Source: DATKZS01 sp035527835 [NCBI: bacterium] (GTDB taxonomy: Bacteria; RBG-13-61-14). Taken from it: a DNA stretch of 64,000 nt. The DNA lies in contig DATKZS010000116.1 of NCBI GenBank assembly GCA_035527835.1, positions 1-64,000 on the forward strand, given 5' to 3'. This document shows, piece after piece, positions 1 through 9,900 of the stretch. The notes beneath the pieces were generated by a model. That model saw only the letters and a program-made list of their open reading frames with translations, had not been told where the DNA came from and searched no databases. Position 1 is the first letter of the stretch. The number at the start of each line of letters is the position of its first letter. A program made the position numbers and the translations under genes.

Positions 1-96
1 GCTGACCTCCATGGGTATCTGCGCAGCACCCAGCGCCAGCCCACGGTGGTCCGCTCCTTTTTCCGCGCGCCCAGCGTGCGCTACGCGGCGGCATGA
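1..96 (+). CDS. C-terminal end of an unidentified protein (cut by window edge)
   Basis: Frame 1 is open from the first base to a TGA at 94-96 and encodes 31 residues ending SVRYAAA. Third codon positions are almost all G or C, as in the clear genes nearby, which suggests real coding sequence. The tail is rich in Arg and Ser. It converges with the minus-strand gene that ends 36 bp further on. Too little is visible to name a family. Confidence 0.45.
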   Translation, partial: ADLHGYLRSTQRQPTVVRSFFRAPSVRYAAA

Positions 97-132
97 AAAT
101 GAGGGAAAATTGTCCAAATTACCTTGCTCCCC

Positions 133-831
133 TTAATAATAAATATGATTCTCGATTTTGATGGGAGCGCTCTGCTCCCACAAAATTTTGAAATAATCTT
201 CCCATCGCTTGATTTCGCCCCTGCCGAAAAAATGGAACGCGGTTGTCAGTCTCCTGGGGTCCTCGCTTTGAGGGATTGACACCGAAACGACCCTGCCGCA
301 GAAGGAAAGGACCTCTGGGATGAAGGCGCTTTTGCCGACAAAACATTTCACGGAGTAGTTATCATACGTTTTGTATTTTTCCAGGTACAATTCCAGCCGC
401 TTCAGGTCATCGGCATTGTGGATCTGCCAGATCCGCTGCACCCGGAAGCCCTCTTTGATTTTTTGCGTGAGCAGTTCCCGGAATTCGTTCCTGGGGGCCG
501 CGTCTTCAATGATGGGCCAGAAGCTTACTCGGGTGGAAAGGATGTATTTTTTCAACCGGTCGCGCGGCGCCTTCAGAGCCAGGATTTTCACATTGGCTTT
601 CATCGCGCCGTGCCGTCCGTTGTAAACGCGCAAAGGTCGTCGGAACAGAAACAACCAAACCAAGAGCGCGAGAATAATCATCCCGGCAAGGCCCCACCGG
701 ACGAATTCCAGGCGGATTAGAAAACGTTGTTCAAGAAAAGTGGAAATAAAATCAGACAAAGGAACGGATATGAATAAGGCGCATAACAGGCTGCCGATAA
801 AACCCATCAATATTTGTTCCAGGTATCTCAC
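133..831 (-). CDS. two-TM membrane protein with cytoplasmic domain, unknown function
   Basis: 232 residues from a GTG start that overlaps the pyrE stop by four bases (GTGA), so it is probably translated by coupling to pyrE. Residues 5-30 and 45-65 are hydrophobic and separated by a short charged loop, giving two membrane segments. The remaining 165 residues are a soluble basic and acidic domain ending near FKILWEQS. I do not recognise the family. Base composition is clearly AT-richer than glmS and glmU upstream, shared with pyrE, which may mark the pair as a separate acquisition. Confidence 0.75.
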   Translation of the reverse strand: MRYLEQILMGFIGSLLCALFISVPLSDFISTFLEQRFLIRLEFVRWGLAGMIILALLVWLFLFRRPLRVYNGRHGAMKANVKILALKAPRDRLKKYILSTRVSFWPIIEDAAPRNEFRELLTQKIKEGFRVQRIWQIHNADDLKRLELYLEKYKTYDNYSVKCFVGKSAFIPEVLSFCGRVVSVSIPQSEDPRRLTTAFHFFGRGEIKRWEDYFKILWEQSAPIKIENHIYY

Positions 832-1430
832 CGTTTGCCCCTTGCCGCCAGCACATCCTCTTTGGTGGTCAGGGCAAAAACCTGAATCCCGGTGCGGCGC
901 GTGAAGATGGAAAGATGGGGCTTGCCGGAATCATCAACCTCTTGCCGATCAACGCCGACCAGCATGGCCTTGATGGCAAGCTGCTTAAAACCGGACAGCA
1001 TGTCAATCACTTCGTATTTCGTGCCTCCGTCGGTGAACACGTCGTCCAGGATCAGCGCCGTCCGTGCCTTGGCGAGTTCGAACCCTACAAATTTTCCGCC
1101 TTCGGCGTGGTCCTTGATTATCTTGCGGTTATAGGCGAACGGAATTGAGAGCCCGTGCCTTTCATGCAGGGCAATGCTGACGGCGAGGGCTATATTAATC
1201 CCTTTATATGCCGGTCCAAATAAAACATCTATGTCCGCAAGATTGCCGCTCACGATAAAATCTGCGAAATAACCGCCCAGCGCCGCCAATTCCTTGCCGT
1301 AAAACAGTTGGCCGAAATCAAAAAAAATGTTCGACTTCTTCCCGCTCTTCAGGGTAAAGTCGCCGAACCTGACCGCGTTGCTCCGGGCGAGAAAGCGCGC
1401 AAAATCGTCTTTCTTAAAGTCACGTTGCAT
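828..1430 (-). CDS. pyrE: orotate phosphoribosyltransferase
   Basis: Transfers phosphoribose from PRPP to orotate to give OMP in pyrimidine synthesis. The PRPP-binding motif is LILDDVFTDGG, the type I phosphoribosyltransferase signature, and residues near FTLKSGKKSNIFFDFG match the N-terminal OPRTase region. The ATG at 1430 has GGAGAGG six bases upstream and gives about 200 residues, normal for the family; a GTG at 1472 in the same frame has a poorer ribosome site. It follows glmS by about 70 bp and overlaps the next gene. Composition is AT-richer than glmS. Because paralogous PRPP enzymes exist, specificity for orotate is inferred from overall similarity. Confidence 0.88.
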   Translation of the reverse strand: MQRDFKKDDFARFLARSNAVRFGDFTLKSGKKSNIFFDFGQLFYGKELAALGGYFADFIVSGNLADIDVLFGPAYKGINIALAVSIALHERHGLSIPFAYNRKIIKDHAEGGKFVGFELAKARTALILDDVFTDGGTKYEVIDMLSGFKQLAIKAMLVGVDRQEVDDSGKPHLSIFTRRTGIQVFALTTKEDVLAARGKR

Positions 1431-1498
1431 CCCAAACCTCTCCATCAACCGCGAATAAAGCTTGTTGGGCACCTCGGCCAGTTATAAACCATATAATA

Positions 1499-3331
1499 TT
1501 ACTCCACCGTGACGCTCTTGGCCAGGTTCCGGGGCTGGTCCACGTCGGTGCCGTTGAGGACGGCGACGTGATAGGCGAGGAGCTGGAGCGGGACGGTGAG
1601 GATGATGGTTTCGAGCTCGGGCTCGGACTCGGGTATCACGATCACCTCGGCGGCCTTTTCCCGCACCCTGTCCTCGTCACCCGGGTTGACCAGGGCGATG
1701 ATCTTGCCTTCGCGCGCGGCCACTTCCTCGAGGTTGGAGAGCACCTTGTCGAACATGGCGTTCTTGGCGGCCAGGACCAGGACCGGCATGTTCTCGTCCA
1801 CCAGGGCGATGGGGCCGTGCTTGAGCTCTCCGGCGGGGTAGCCCTCGGCATGGATGTAGGAGATCTCCTTCAACTTGAGCGCGCCCTCCAGCGCGATGGG
1901 GTAGTTGATGCCGCGGCCGATGAAGAAATAGCCGGGCTGCTTGTAGAACTTGCGGGCCACGGCCTGGATCTGCTTATCGTTTTCCAGGACCTCCTCGACC
2001 AGCGCCGGCACGTGCAGCGCGGCCAGGAGCTTCTGCTTGATGGCCTCGTCGGGGAGCGTTCCTTTGGCCTTGGCCCAGTAGAGGGCGAGGAGGTAAAGCA
2101 CGGTGAGCTGGCAGGTGAAGGCCTTGGTGGAGGCCACGCCGATCTCGGGCCCGCTTCTCGTGTAGATGACGTGATCGGACTTCCTGGTGATGCTCGAGCC
2201 CATGACGTTGCAGATGGAGAGGATGGTGCAGCCGCGGCGCTTGCCTTCTTCGAGGGCGGCCAGGGTGTCGGCGGTCTCGCCGGACTGGCTGATGAGGATG
2301 AGCAGGGTTTCCGGTCCGACCAGCGGGTCGCGGTAGCGGAACTCGGAGGCGATGTCCGTGCGCACCGGCACCTTGGCCAGGCCCTCGATCATGTACTGGC
2401 CCACCAGTCCCGCGTGCCAGGCCGTGCCGCAGGCCACGATGGCCGCCTGCTTGAAGCTCTTGAGCTGGTCCGGGCCGAGGCTGAAGTCCTCGAACTCCAC
2501 CGCGGCGCTGTCCACCAGCACGCGGCCCGCCAGGGTGTCGGCGATGGCGCGAGGCTGCTCGAAGATCTCCTTGAGCATGAAGTGCTTGTACCCGCCCTTC
2601 TCGGCCATGGCCGGGGTCCAGGTGACCTCCCTGGCCGGGCGCGATACGAGCTCGCCGGAAAAGTTCTTGACCGTGACCTTTTGGGGGGTGATGACCGCGT
2701 ACTCGTTTTCCTCCACTATGATCACCCGGCGGGTGTGCGCGATGATGGCGGGCACGTCGGAGGCCACGAAGTTCTCGCCGTCACCGATGCCGAGGATCAG
2801 GGGAGAGGCCACCTTGGCGGCGAGGATCAGGTCCGGGTTGTCCGCGTTCACGGCGACAATGGAATAGGCGCCCTTGAGCAGAGAAGTGGTTTTGCGCAGG
2901 GCGGTCTCGAAGTCCATGCCTTCTTTCAAGTGCTGGTCCAGGAGATGGGCGATGACCTCGGTGTCGGTCTCGGAGCAGAACTTGGCGCCGGAGGCGATCA
3001 GGTCGCGCTTCAAGGCGGCGTAGTTCTCGATGATGCCGTTGTGGACCACGGCCACCTGGCCCACGGCGTGGGGATGCGCGTTGACCTCGGACGGCCGGCC
3101 GTGGGTGGCCCAGCGGGTATGGCCGATGCCGGCGCTGCCGTTGACCGGCCGCTCCCTCAGCTCGGCCTCCAGCCCGGCCAGTTTGCCCTTGCAGCGCCTG
3201 ATGTCGAGCCGGCCCCCGGAAATCACCGCGATCCCCGCCGAGTCGTACCCGCGGTATTCGAGCTTCTTCAGCCCGTCCATGATAATCCGCGAAGCGTCCC
3301 GCTTCCCTACATAACCTACGATGCCGCACAT
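1499..3331 (-). CDS. glmS: glutamine-fructose-6-phosphate aminotransferase (isomerizing)
   Basis: Makes glucosamine-6-phosphate from fructose-6-phosphate and glutamine, the first step to UDP-GlcNAc. The start at 3331 places the nucleophilic Cys at residue 2 (MCGIVGYVG). The N-terminal class II glutaminase domain shows GHTRWATHG and the FCSETDTEV region; two SIS sugar isomerase domains follow, with the LKHGPIALV segment and the conserved tail PRNLAKSVTVE. The length of 610 residues is standard. An ATG 30 bases upstream would bury the catalytic Cys and is rejected. It lies 92 bp after glmU, so the two steps of hexosamine activation are in one transcription unit; no glmS ribozyme would fit in that gap. 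Confidence 0.97.
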   Translation of the reverse strand: MCGIVGYVGKRDASRIIMDGLKKLEYRGYDSAGIAVISGGRLDIRRCKGKLAGLEAELRERPVNGSAGIGHTRWATHGRPSEVNAHPHAVGQVAVVHNGIIENYAALKRDLIASGAKFCSETDTEVIAHLLDQHLKEGMDFETALRKTTSLLKGAYSIVAVNADNPDLILAAKVASPLILGIGDGENFVASDVPAIIAHTRRVIIVEENEYAVITPQKVTVKNFSGELVSRPAREVTWTPAMAEKGGYKHFMLKEIFEQPRAIADTLAGRVLVDSAAVEFEDFSLGPDQLKSFKQAAIVACGTAWHAGLVGQYMIEGLAKVPVRTDIASEFRYRDPLVGPETLLILISQSGETADTLAALEEGKRRGCTILSICNVMGSSITRKSDHVIYTRSGPEIGVASTKAFTCQLTVLYLLALYWAKAKGTLPDEAIKQKLLAALHVPALVEEVLENDKQIQAVARKFYKQPGYFFIGRGINYPIALEGALKLKEISYIHAEGYPAGELKHGPIALVDENMPVLVLAAKNAMFDKVLSNLEEVAAREGKIIALVNPGDEDRVREKAAEVIVIPESEPELETIILTVPLQLLAYHVAVLNGTDVDQPRNLAKSVTVE

Positions 3332-3403
3332 TTTTTTTATCTCCGTGCCACCGTTTTGCAACCGGTGAGGTTCTTTTCATTGGGTAGCCGCGCGAACCAG
3401 CGG

Positions 3404-3424
3404 GCACGGGTTGCAAACCCGTGC
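3404..3424. repeat. perfect 9-bp inverted repeat at the glmU stop
   Basis: GCACGGGTT and its exact complement are separated by three bases, and the outer base pair touches the glmU TAG. It has no U-tract on the minus strand, so it is either a REP-like unit or a hairpin protecting the glmU mRNA end. Confidence 0.6.
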
Positions 3425-4815
3425 TACTTCTTCCCGGCCTTCTTCGCTTTCCTCTTTTGTGTCCAGCCCTCTTTGATGACCAGCGGCGCGCGGGTGAGCG
3501 CCAGCGCTCCGGCCGGGACGTCGCGGGTGATGGTGGAGCCGCTCCCGATGTAGGCGCCCTTGCCGATTTTAACCGGCGCCACCGTTTGCGTGTCCGAGCC
3601 CACGAACACGTCGTCCTCGATCACCGTTTTGTGCTTCTTCTCGCCGTCGTAGTTGCAGGTGATGAAGCCGCAGCCGATGTTCACGTTTTTTCCGATCTCG
3701 GCGTCGCCGGCATAGGTCAGGTGCGAGAGCTTGGCGCCATTGCCGATCCGCGCCTTCTTGGTCTCCACGAAATTCCCGATGCGCGCGTCGCGGCCGATCA
3801 CCGATCCGGGCCGAAGGTGCGCCATCGGCCCCACCTGCGTCCCTTCCCCGACCTCGCACTCCTCCAGCACCGAGCCCGCCTTGATCCGCGCGCCGGGCCG
3901 GATCCACGAGTCCTCGATCCTGACGTTCATCTCGATCACACATTCCGGACCGATGGTCGTCCGGCCACACAGACGCACGCCGCGTTCGATCACCGTGTCC
4001 TTGCCGATCCCCACCTCCGGCTCGATCCAAGCGCTATCTGGGTCCTCGATGGTGACGCCGGCAAGGCAGTGGGCCTGGTTGATGCGCGCCCGGAGCGCGG
4101 TGGCGGCCTGGGCCAGCTCAAGGCGCGTGTTGATGCCCATGAGCTCGGCAGCGTCCGCGATCTTGAGCGACGCCACCTGCTTTCCGCCCTTGACCGCGAT
4201 CTCGACCAGGTCGGTGAGATAGTATTCCTTTTGCCGGTTGTTGTTCCTGACCCGGGGCAGGGCCTTTTTCAGAAAATCGGAGCGGTAACAATAGATGCCG
4301 GGGTTAAACTCAGTGAGCGCGTGCTGCTCGGGAGTGCAGTCCTTTTGCTCGACGATGCCCAGGATGGCGCCGTTGGGGTCGCGGATGATGCGGCCGTAAC
4401 CGAAGGGGTCGGGCAGGTCCGCGGTGATGAGCGTCATGTCGGCTTTTTTGCGGCGGTGGAGCCTGACCAGTTGCTTCAAGGTCTCGGGCCGAAGCAGCGT
4501 GGAGTCGCCGTAGAGGGCCACGACGTCGCCGGCAAAGCCCCGGAGCGCGGGCAGCGCGGCCTTCACCGCATGGGCCGTGCCTTTCTGCTCCTTCTGGAGC
4601 GCGAAGCGGACGCCGGAGCCCTGGAGCGATTCCTTGACCTTGTCCGCCTGCGCTCCGACCACTACGACCACGCGCTCCGGACCCAGCGCGCGCGCCACCG
4701 CGAGCGGATACGCGATCATGGGCAAGCCCAGCACCGGGTGCAGCACCTTGGCCCGCTCCGATTTCATCCGGGTCCCCTGCCCGGCCGCGAGGACAACAAC
4801 CGCCAGTCGCTTCAT
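3424..4815 (-). CDS. glmU: bifunctional UDP-N-acetylglucosamine pyrophosphorylase / GlcN-1-P acetyltransferase
   Basis: Acetylates glucosamine-1-phosphate and transfers UMP to give UDP-GlcNAc. The N-terminal nucleotidyltransferase domain begins VVLAAGQGTRMKSE with the family lysines downstream; the C-terminal third is a left-handed beta helix of hexapeptides (IGRDARIGNFVETKK, then GKNVNIGCG). The start at 4815 has GGAG five bases upstream and gives 463 residues, the usual size; upstream in-frame codons would add a tail unlike the family. A TATAAT lies on this strand at 4857-4852 without a convincing -35. The gene leads the glmU-glmS-pyrE unit. Confidence 0.96.
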   Translation of the reverse strand: MKRLAVVVLAAGQGTRMKSERAKVLHPVLGLPMIAYPLAVARALGPERVVVVVGAQADKVKESLQGSGVRFALQKEQKGTAHAVKAALPALRGFAGDVVALYGDSTLLRPETLKQLVRLHRRKKADMTLITADLPDPFGYGRIIRDPNGAILGIVEQKDCTPEQHALTEFNPGIYCYRSDFLKKALPRVRNNNRQKEYYLTDLVEIAVKGGKQVASLKIADAAELMGINTRLELAQAATALRARINQAHCLAGVTIEDPDSAWIEPEVGIGKDTVIERGVRLCGRTTIGPECVIEMNVRIEDSWIRPGARIKAGSVLEECEVGEGTQVGPMAHLRPGSVIGRDARIGNFVETKKARIGNGAKLSHLTYAGDAEIGKNVNIGCGFITCNYDGEKKHKTVIEDDVFVGSDTQTVAPVKIGKGAYIGSGSTITRDVPAGALALTRAPLVIKEGWTQKRKAKKAGKK

Positions 4816-5006
4816 CTTTTCTCCATCCCTCCCCGATGATTCCAAGAGTATATTATAACCCGGCCCTATTTCCAACGTCCGGGAAACCGGGGCGCGGCCA
4901 TATTTGTCAAAACCCGTGGCTTTAGCTAATCTGGTAAGGTGTCTTTCAGCGCGCATGACACCGGAAATCGCATTTACAGAGAAATTGTTTTGAAAGGAGC
5001 TGACTC

Positions 5007-5894
5007 ATGAAAAAATTGGTTCTGGTGACGGGTCTCCTGGCGGTGGCCGCCATCGCGGGGTGGCGCCTCTCGGCCGCGGACAATCCGTGCGCGGAGCAGG
5101 TGAAGCAGGCCGAGCAGGTGTGGCAGGCTAACGACTATGACGGGAGCGACAAGGTGCTGGACGAGGCCATGAAGACGTGCCCCAACCTGGCCGAGCTGTA
5201 CTGGCGCAAGGCGCGCAACGAGTACGACCGGATCGAGGACATTCCCCGCGACAAAAAACCATCCAAGGACGAGCTGATCAAGCGCTACCGCGGGATCGAG
5301 GCGCTGGCGGCCAAGTGCACCGAGCTCGAGCCCAACAACGGCGATTGCTTCCTGTGGAAAGGCATCGGCATGGGCCGGCGCGGGACCACCCAGGGCATCC
5401 TCAACTCGCTCACCGAGGCCGCCGATCTGGAAAAGGCTTTCCTCAAGGCCATCGAGTTGAAGCCGCAGTACCGCTCGCAAAACGGCGCGGCCAATTCGCT
5501 GGGCGATGCTTACAACGCGCTCGGGCAGTTCTACCGCGTGGTCCCGGAGTGGCTGTGCGTGTTCGGCCTGAGGCAGCTCATCGGCACTTGCGGCGACCTG
5601 GACAAGTCAGTGGAGTACCAGCGCAAGGCCGTGGCGCGCGAGCCGAAGCGCATCGAGTACCAGAAAGAGCTCGGCATCTCCCTGATCTGCGAGGGCCAGA
5701 AGCGCGACCAGCCGCAGGACGTCGAGGAGGGCAAGAAGATCCTGAACGATTTGCAGTCGCTCCCGGAGTTCAAGAAGACCGACAAGATAGACAAGCAGCA
5801 TGCCAAGGACATCCTGGCTAACCCGTCGCTCGCCTGCGGCTACTCCCGCGACGCGCAGCAGGAGCAGAGCAAGGACGCGTACAAGGGCCCGTAA
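5007..5894 (+). CDS. exported TPR-like repeat protein, copy 1
   Basis: 295 residues. The N-terminus MKKLVLVTGLLAVAAIAGWRL is a signal peptide or anchor. Helical pairs resembling TPRs follow: one motif spans roughly residues 30-65, another 85-115, and LDKSVEYQRKAVAREPKRI is a third. Conserved Cys occur near 30, 57, 105, 117, 185 and 197 and suggest disulfides in the periplasm. GAAAGGAG precedes the ATG. The next gene is a clear paralogue, and both precede a large secreted hydrolase-like gene, so a scaffolding role in the same envelope process is inferred. I recognise no named family. Confidence 0.85.
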   Translation: MKKLVLVTGLLAVAAIAGWRLSAADNPCAEQVKQAEQVWQANDYDGSDKVLDEAMKTCPNLAELYWRKARNEYDRIEDIPRDKKPSKDELIKRYRGIEALAAKCTELEPNNGDCFLWKGIGMGRRGTTQGILNSLTEAADLEKAFLKAIELKPQYRSQNGAANSLGDAYNALGQFYRVVPEWLCVFGLRQLIGTCGDLDKSVEYQRKAVAREPKRIEYQKELGISLICEGQKRDQPQDVEEGKKILNDLQSLPEFKKTDKIDKQHAKDILANPSLACGYSRDAQQEQSKDAYKGP

Positions 5895-6000
5895 AGCGGA
5901 TCGAGAAACGGGGAGCGAGTATCGAGGGGAATCAGTAACAACATTAATCCGTGGCGCGTCCAGGCAGTATCAACGCACGGCTTAAAGTCGGGGGTGGACA

Positions 6001-6885
6001 ATGGAGAGAAAAAATCTCCTGGCATTGGGGGCGATGCTTCTTCTGGCCGGCCCCGCGGCGGGCGCGGATAGTCGCTGCGATGAGCTGATGCAAAAGGCGG
6101 AGGCCCTGTGGCTGGGCCATGACTTCGACGGCTCGGACCGGGTCCTGGCTGAGGCCCGAAAAATCTGCCCCGCCCGGCCGGAGCTGTATTGGCGGAGGGC
6201 CCGCAACGAGTTCGACCGGATCGAGGCCATCCCCCGAGATAAAAAGCCGGGGAAGGACGAGCTGATCGCGCGCTACAACGCAATGGAGAAGCTCGCGGAC
6301 CAGTGCATCGCGCTCGACGAAAAGGACGGCAACTGCTGGGAGTGGAAGGCGGTGGCAACGGGCCGGCGCGGGACCACCCTGGGCGTGGTAAACACTTTGC
6401 CGGAACTGGACGACCTGGAAAAGCTGCTCTTAAAGGCCGAGAGCCTGAAGCCAGGCTACCGTTCCGCCAACGGCTCCGCGGACTCGATCGGGGACATTGA
6501 CAGCATGTTGGGCCAGTTTTACCGCGCGCTGCCGGAGTGGGTCTGCGCGTTTCCCTTCAAGCAGATCGTCGGCACCTGCGGCGACATGGACAAGTCGGTG
6601 GCTTATCAGAGGAAGGCGGTGGCGCGCGAGCCCAAGCGCATCGAGTACCAGAAGGAACTGGCGATCTCGCTCCTGTGCCACGGGCAGAGGCGGGGAAAGC
6701 CTGAGGAAATCGAGGAGGCGGAAAAGATCCTGCGGGCCATCCCGTCCATGCCCGAGATCAAGCCCTCCGACAAGGTTGACAAGGAGCACGCCAAAATGAT
6801 CCTGGCCGACCCGTCGCTCGCCTGCGGCTACTCCCGCGACGCCCAGCAGGAGCAGAGCCAGGAGGCCTTTAAAATAACGCCGTAG
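6001..6885 (+). CDS. exported TPR-like repeat protein, copy 2 (tandem paralogue)
   Basis: 294 residues with signal peptide core NLLALGAMLLLAGPAAGA. It aligns with the preceding protein along its whole length, sharing YWRRARNEFDRIEAIPRDKK, RRGTT, KAVAREPKRIEYQKEL and the tail SLACGYSRDAQQEQS, with the same cysteines. At the 3' end the DNA of the two copies is nearly identical over about 50 bases, while the middle has diverged. It is 28 bp upstream of the next gene, so likely cotranscribed. A strong purine-rich stretch (GGGGGTGGACA) precedes the ATG. Confidence 0.85.
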   Translation: MERKNLLALGAMLLLAGPAAGADSRCDELMQKAEALWLGHDFDGSDRVLAEARKICPARPELYWRRARNEFDRIEAIPRDKKPGKDELIARYNAMEKLADQCIALDEKDGNCWEWKAVATGRRGTTLGVVNTLPELDDLEKLLLKAESLKPGYRSANGSADSIGDIDSMLGQFYRALPEWVCAFPFKQIVGTCGDMDKSVAYQRKAVAREPKRIEYQKELAISLLCHGQRRGKPEEIEEAEKILRAIPSMPEIKPSDKVDKEHAKMILADPSLACGYSRDAQQEQSQEAFKITP

Positions 6886-6916
6886 AAAGACAAACCACAG
6901 ATGAAGAGGAGAAGTG

Positions 6917-9900
6917 ATGAGAAATAAGGGCGGACGCCTGTTGCTGATGGTCCTGCTCGCGCTCCTTTGCCCGGCCGCTCCCGGTCCGGGCGTGGCCAAG
7001 AAGAGCGATTGCCCTTACAAGGTCTACGTCATTCTGGGCTTTCACACCAACATGTATCACTCCTGGCGCGGCGACACCAACGACGAGGCCGGCTTCGGCC
7101 AGGACATCCGCATCGTCCGCGCCATCCTCCAGATGCTGGACCAAGCCAACCAGAAGGGCCTCGACGCCCGTGGCTATTGGGAGGGCGAGAGCCTGTTCAC
7201 CTTCGAGGACATCGTGCCCAAGAACGCGCCGGACATCACCGCTGACATCAAGCGCCGCATTGATGCGGGCCTGGACGAGTTCATGCCCGCGCCGTATTCC
7301 AACACCCTGTTCAGCGCGGTCACGGCGGACGAGATGCGGGCGGTGGTGCGCTGGTCGGTTTCCAATCCGTGGGGCTCCGGGGCCCAGGACCTCTTCGGCT
7401 CGTACGTTCCGCTGATCCGCCCGCAGGAGTCCATGCTCAGCACCGGAAGCGAGCCCATCCTGCTCAGCGAAGGATTCAAGGGCGTCACCGTGGCCTACTC
7501 CGGCTACGCCTTCACCTCCTTCTCCAACTTCGTGCCCGCGCTCCCGCCCGAGCAGCGCTTTCACTTCACCTGGATGCGCACCCTGGAGGACGGCCCGCGC
7601 ATGATCCTCTTCCCTTGCGTGTCCGCCGCCGACGTGGTCAACTACGTGTCGCTGGAAAAATGGATGCTCGACCTCCATCAGCTCCAGACCTCCGGCCAGG
7701 TCAACCAGGACCTCGTCATCCATATCAACTTCGACGCCGACGCCGACACCTGGCTGCCTCTGGTCCCCAAAGGACTGCGCTGGATCCCCAACTCCAACGG
7801 CCTCGATGAGTACATCAACGCCGTGAACAAGTACCCCTGGGCCGAGTTCACCCTGCCCAGCAAGTACCTGGCCGCGCACGAGCCGGTGGGCGAAGTGCTG
7901 ATCCGCCAGGACCTGGCCGACGGCGGCTGGGACGGCAATTACTCCTGGGCCGAGAAATACCCGAGCCATATCATCTGGACCGAGCTCGAAAAATCCCGGC
8001 TGTTCACCTACCAGGCCCAGGCGCTCATGCGCGGTCAGCCCGAGGAGCTGGTCAGCGAGGCCAACGCGCTCCTCTTCGACGGCCGCGACTCGAGCTTCTT
8101 CCAGCGACTGCGCGGCTTGTCCACCACCCACTACGGAATGAGCACGCCCATCATCAACGAGGAGCGCCAGGCCGTGGCGGAGAAAGTCGTGGGAGAGGCC
8201 AAGGGCTGCGCGGAAAAAGCCGAGCGCATGTTGGCGGACCGCATCGCCGCGGCCGAGAAGCCCGCGAAGCCGGAGGTCCTTTATTCCTTCCTCGTCCGCG
8301 ACGTCCGCACCGATATGGACCCGGAGCAGGGCAGCGCGCGGAGCCTGGTGCGCGTCCCCGTCATCCTTCCCGACCCCATGCCCGCCCTCGCCATGAGCGA
8401 CGCCTCCGGCGCGGACGTGCCTTGCTCGCTCGTCAGCATCGAGCGCCTCGCCAACGGCAAGGCCGCGGCCGAGCTCATGATCGTGCTCGACCTCAAGCCC
8501 GGCGAGTCACGCCGCCTGCTGCTCAAGGAGCGCAGGGCCGTCACCACGGCGCCGGAGGGAGCCCAGGCCTTGCCCGTCCGCATGGACCGGCTCGGCAACG
8601 GGAGCATTGACCTCGCGCTCGACCCCGCGGCCGGGGTGTCCTCGCTTAAGTACAACGGCGAGGAGATCGCCGGCAAGGAATTCCTCGCGCCCTTCATCAC
8701 CTACGGCGCGCCGAAAAAGCCGGCCACCTATCGCGCGTCGGACTGGACCATCGCCGACCTCTCCGGCGAGCGGTGGCAGGGCGTAACGCGCTCGCGCATC
8801 AGCGCGTCCATCCCGTTCCCGACGCCGCACGGCGAGGCCGCAGCCCGGATCGAGGTAACGTTCACGCTCCCGGACGCCGCGCCCTGGCTGGTTGCCGACG
8901 TGGCCGTGGACTATCCGTACACGGTCAAGGAGGACGTGCTCAACAACATCCAGCAGAAGCTCCGGCGCTACCTGGACCTGAAGTGGATCGAGGTCGCGCC
9001 GTTCCAGATGCACCCGCTGTTTTCCGCCACCCGCGAGGACCCGATCAAGGTATGGAAACACAACTACCTCGACGTGACCTCGTGGTATGAGCTCAACTAC
9101 GGCCAGATCAATCCCGGGAACGCCTCCCTCGACTCCTTCAACCACCAGGTCACCGCCGGATGGGTCGCGGTCACCGACAAAAAGCGCGGCCTGCTGATTG
9201 GCGAGAACTCCGCCATCCTGTCCTCATATGCCTTCTGTCCCATGCGGCTCCAGGAGCAGGGCGGCCAGCAGCAGCTCTGGCTCAATCCCTTCGGCTCGTA
9301 TTACGGCAGGCAGATGGATTACTCGCACCTGGGCGGCACCGGGCTGGGCGCGGAGATCGCCGAGACCGCGTCATCGTCGCTCCGGCCGAACGGGCCATCC
9401 TATAACGGCATGAAGGAGCGCTTCTCGCTCCTGCTCGCGCCCTACACGGGCGATGAGCCGCCGGAACCGCTCCGGGCCGACGCGCGCGCGTTCTTCTATC
9501 CGGCGGCGGTGGTGTACCTGAAAACGCCGGAGGGCGTGCCGGCGCGGCTTTCAGACGACGTAAATAAGCTGATCGCGGAAGCCAAGCGGGAGGAGGCCAG
9601 GAAGTCCACGGGCCCGCTGCCCATGCCGCTTGCATTCCTGGCCAACCCGACCGTCTCCGCGGTGGACTTGGTGTGGGACATGCCGGACGACGCCAGGATT
9701 GACGGGTACGAGATCGAGTATCCATATTATGAAGGAGACGATAGTATTTTAGTTGCGAGTCAAGTATATGGTAATGCGTCTCGCCATCGGATTGAAGGAC
9801 TGCAAAATGGGAAGGCCTATACTTTTCGAATGAGAGCAACATCCATGGAAAACCATCTGGCAAGCGACTGGACCCAGCTCCAAACGTGCACGGTCGGCCC

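Noticed and set aside
3332-3423. glmS ribozyme upstream of glmS
   Set aside because: The gap is only 92 bases and lacks the ribozyme core; glmS also lies inside an operon behind glmU.
1568-3553. Long open frame of 661 codons on the plus strand over glmS
   Set aside because: It is antisense to glmS, has low-complexity His/Asp/Gly/Leu composition typical of GC-rich shadow frames, and glmS is certain.
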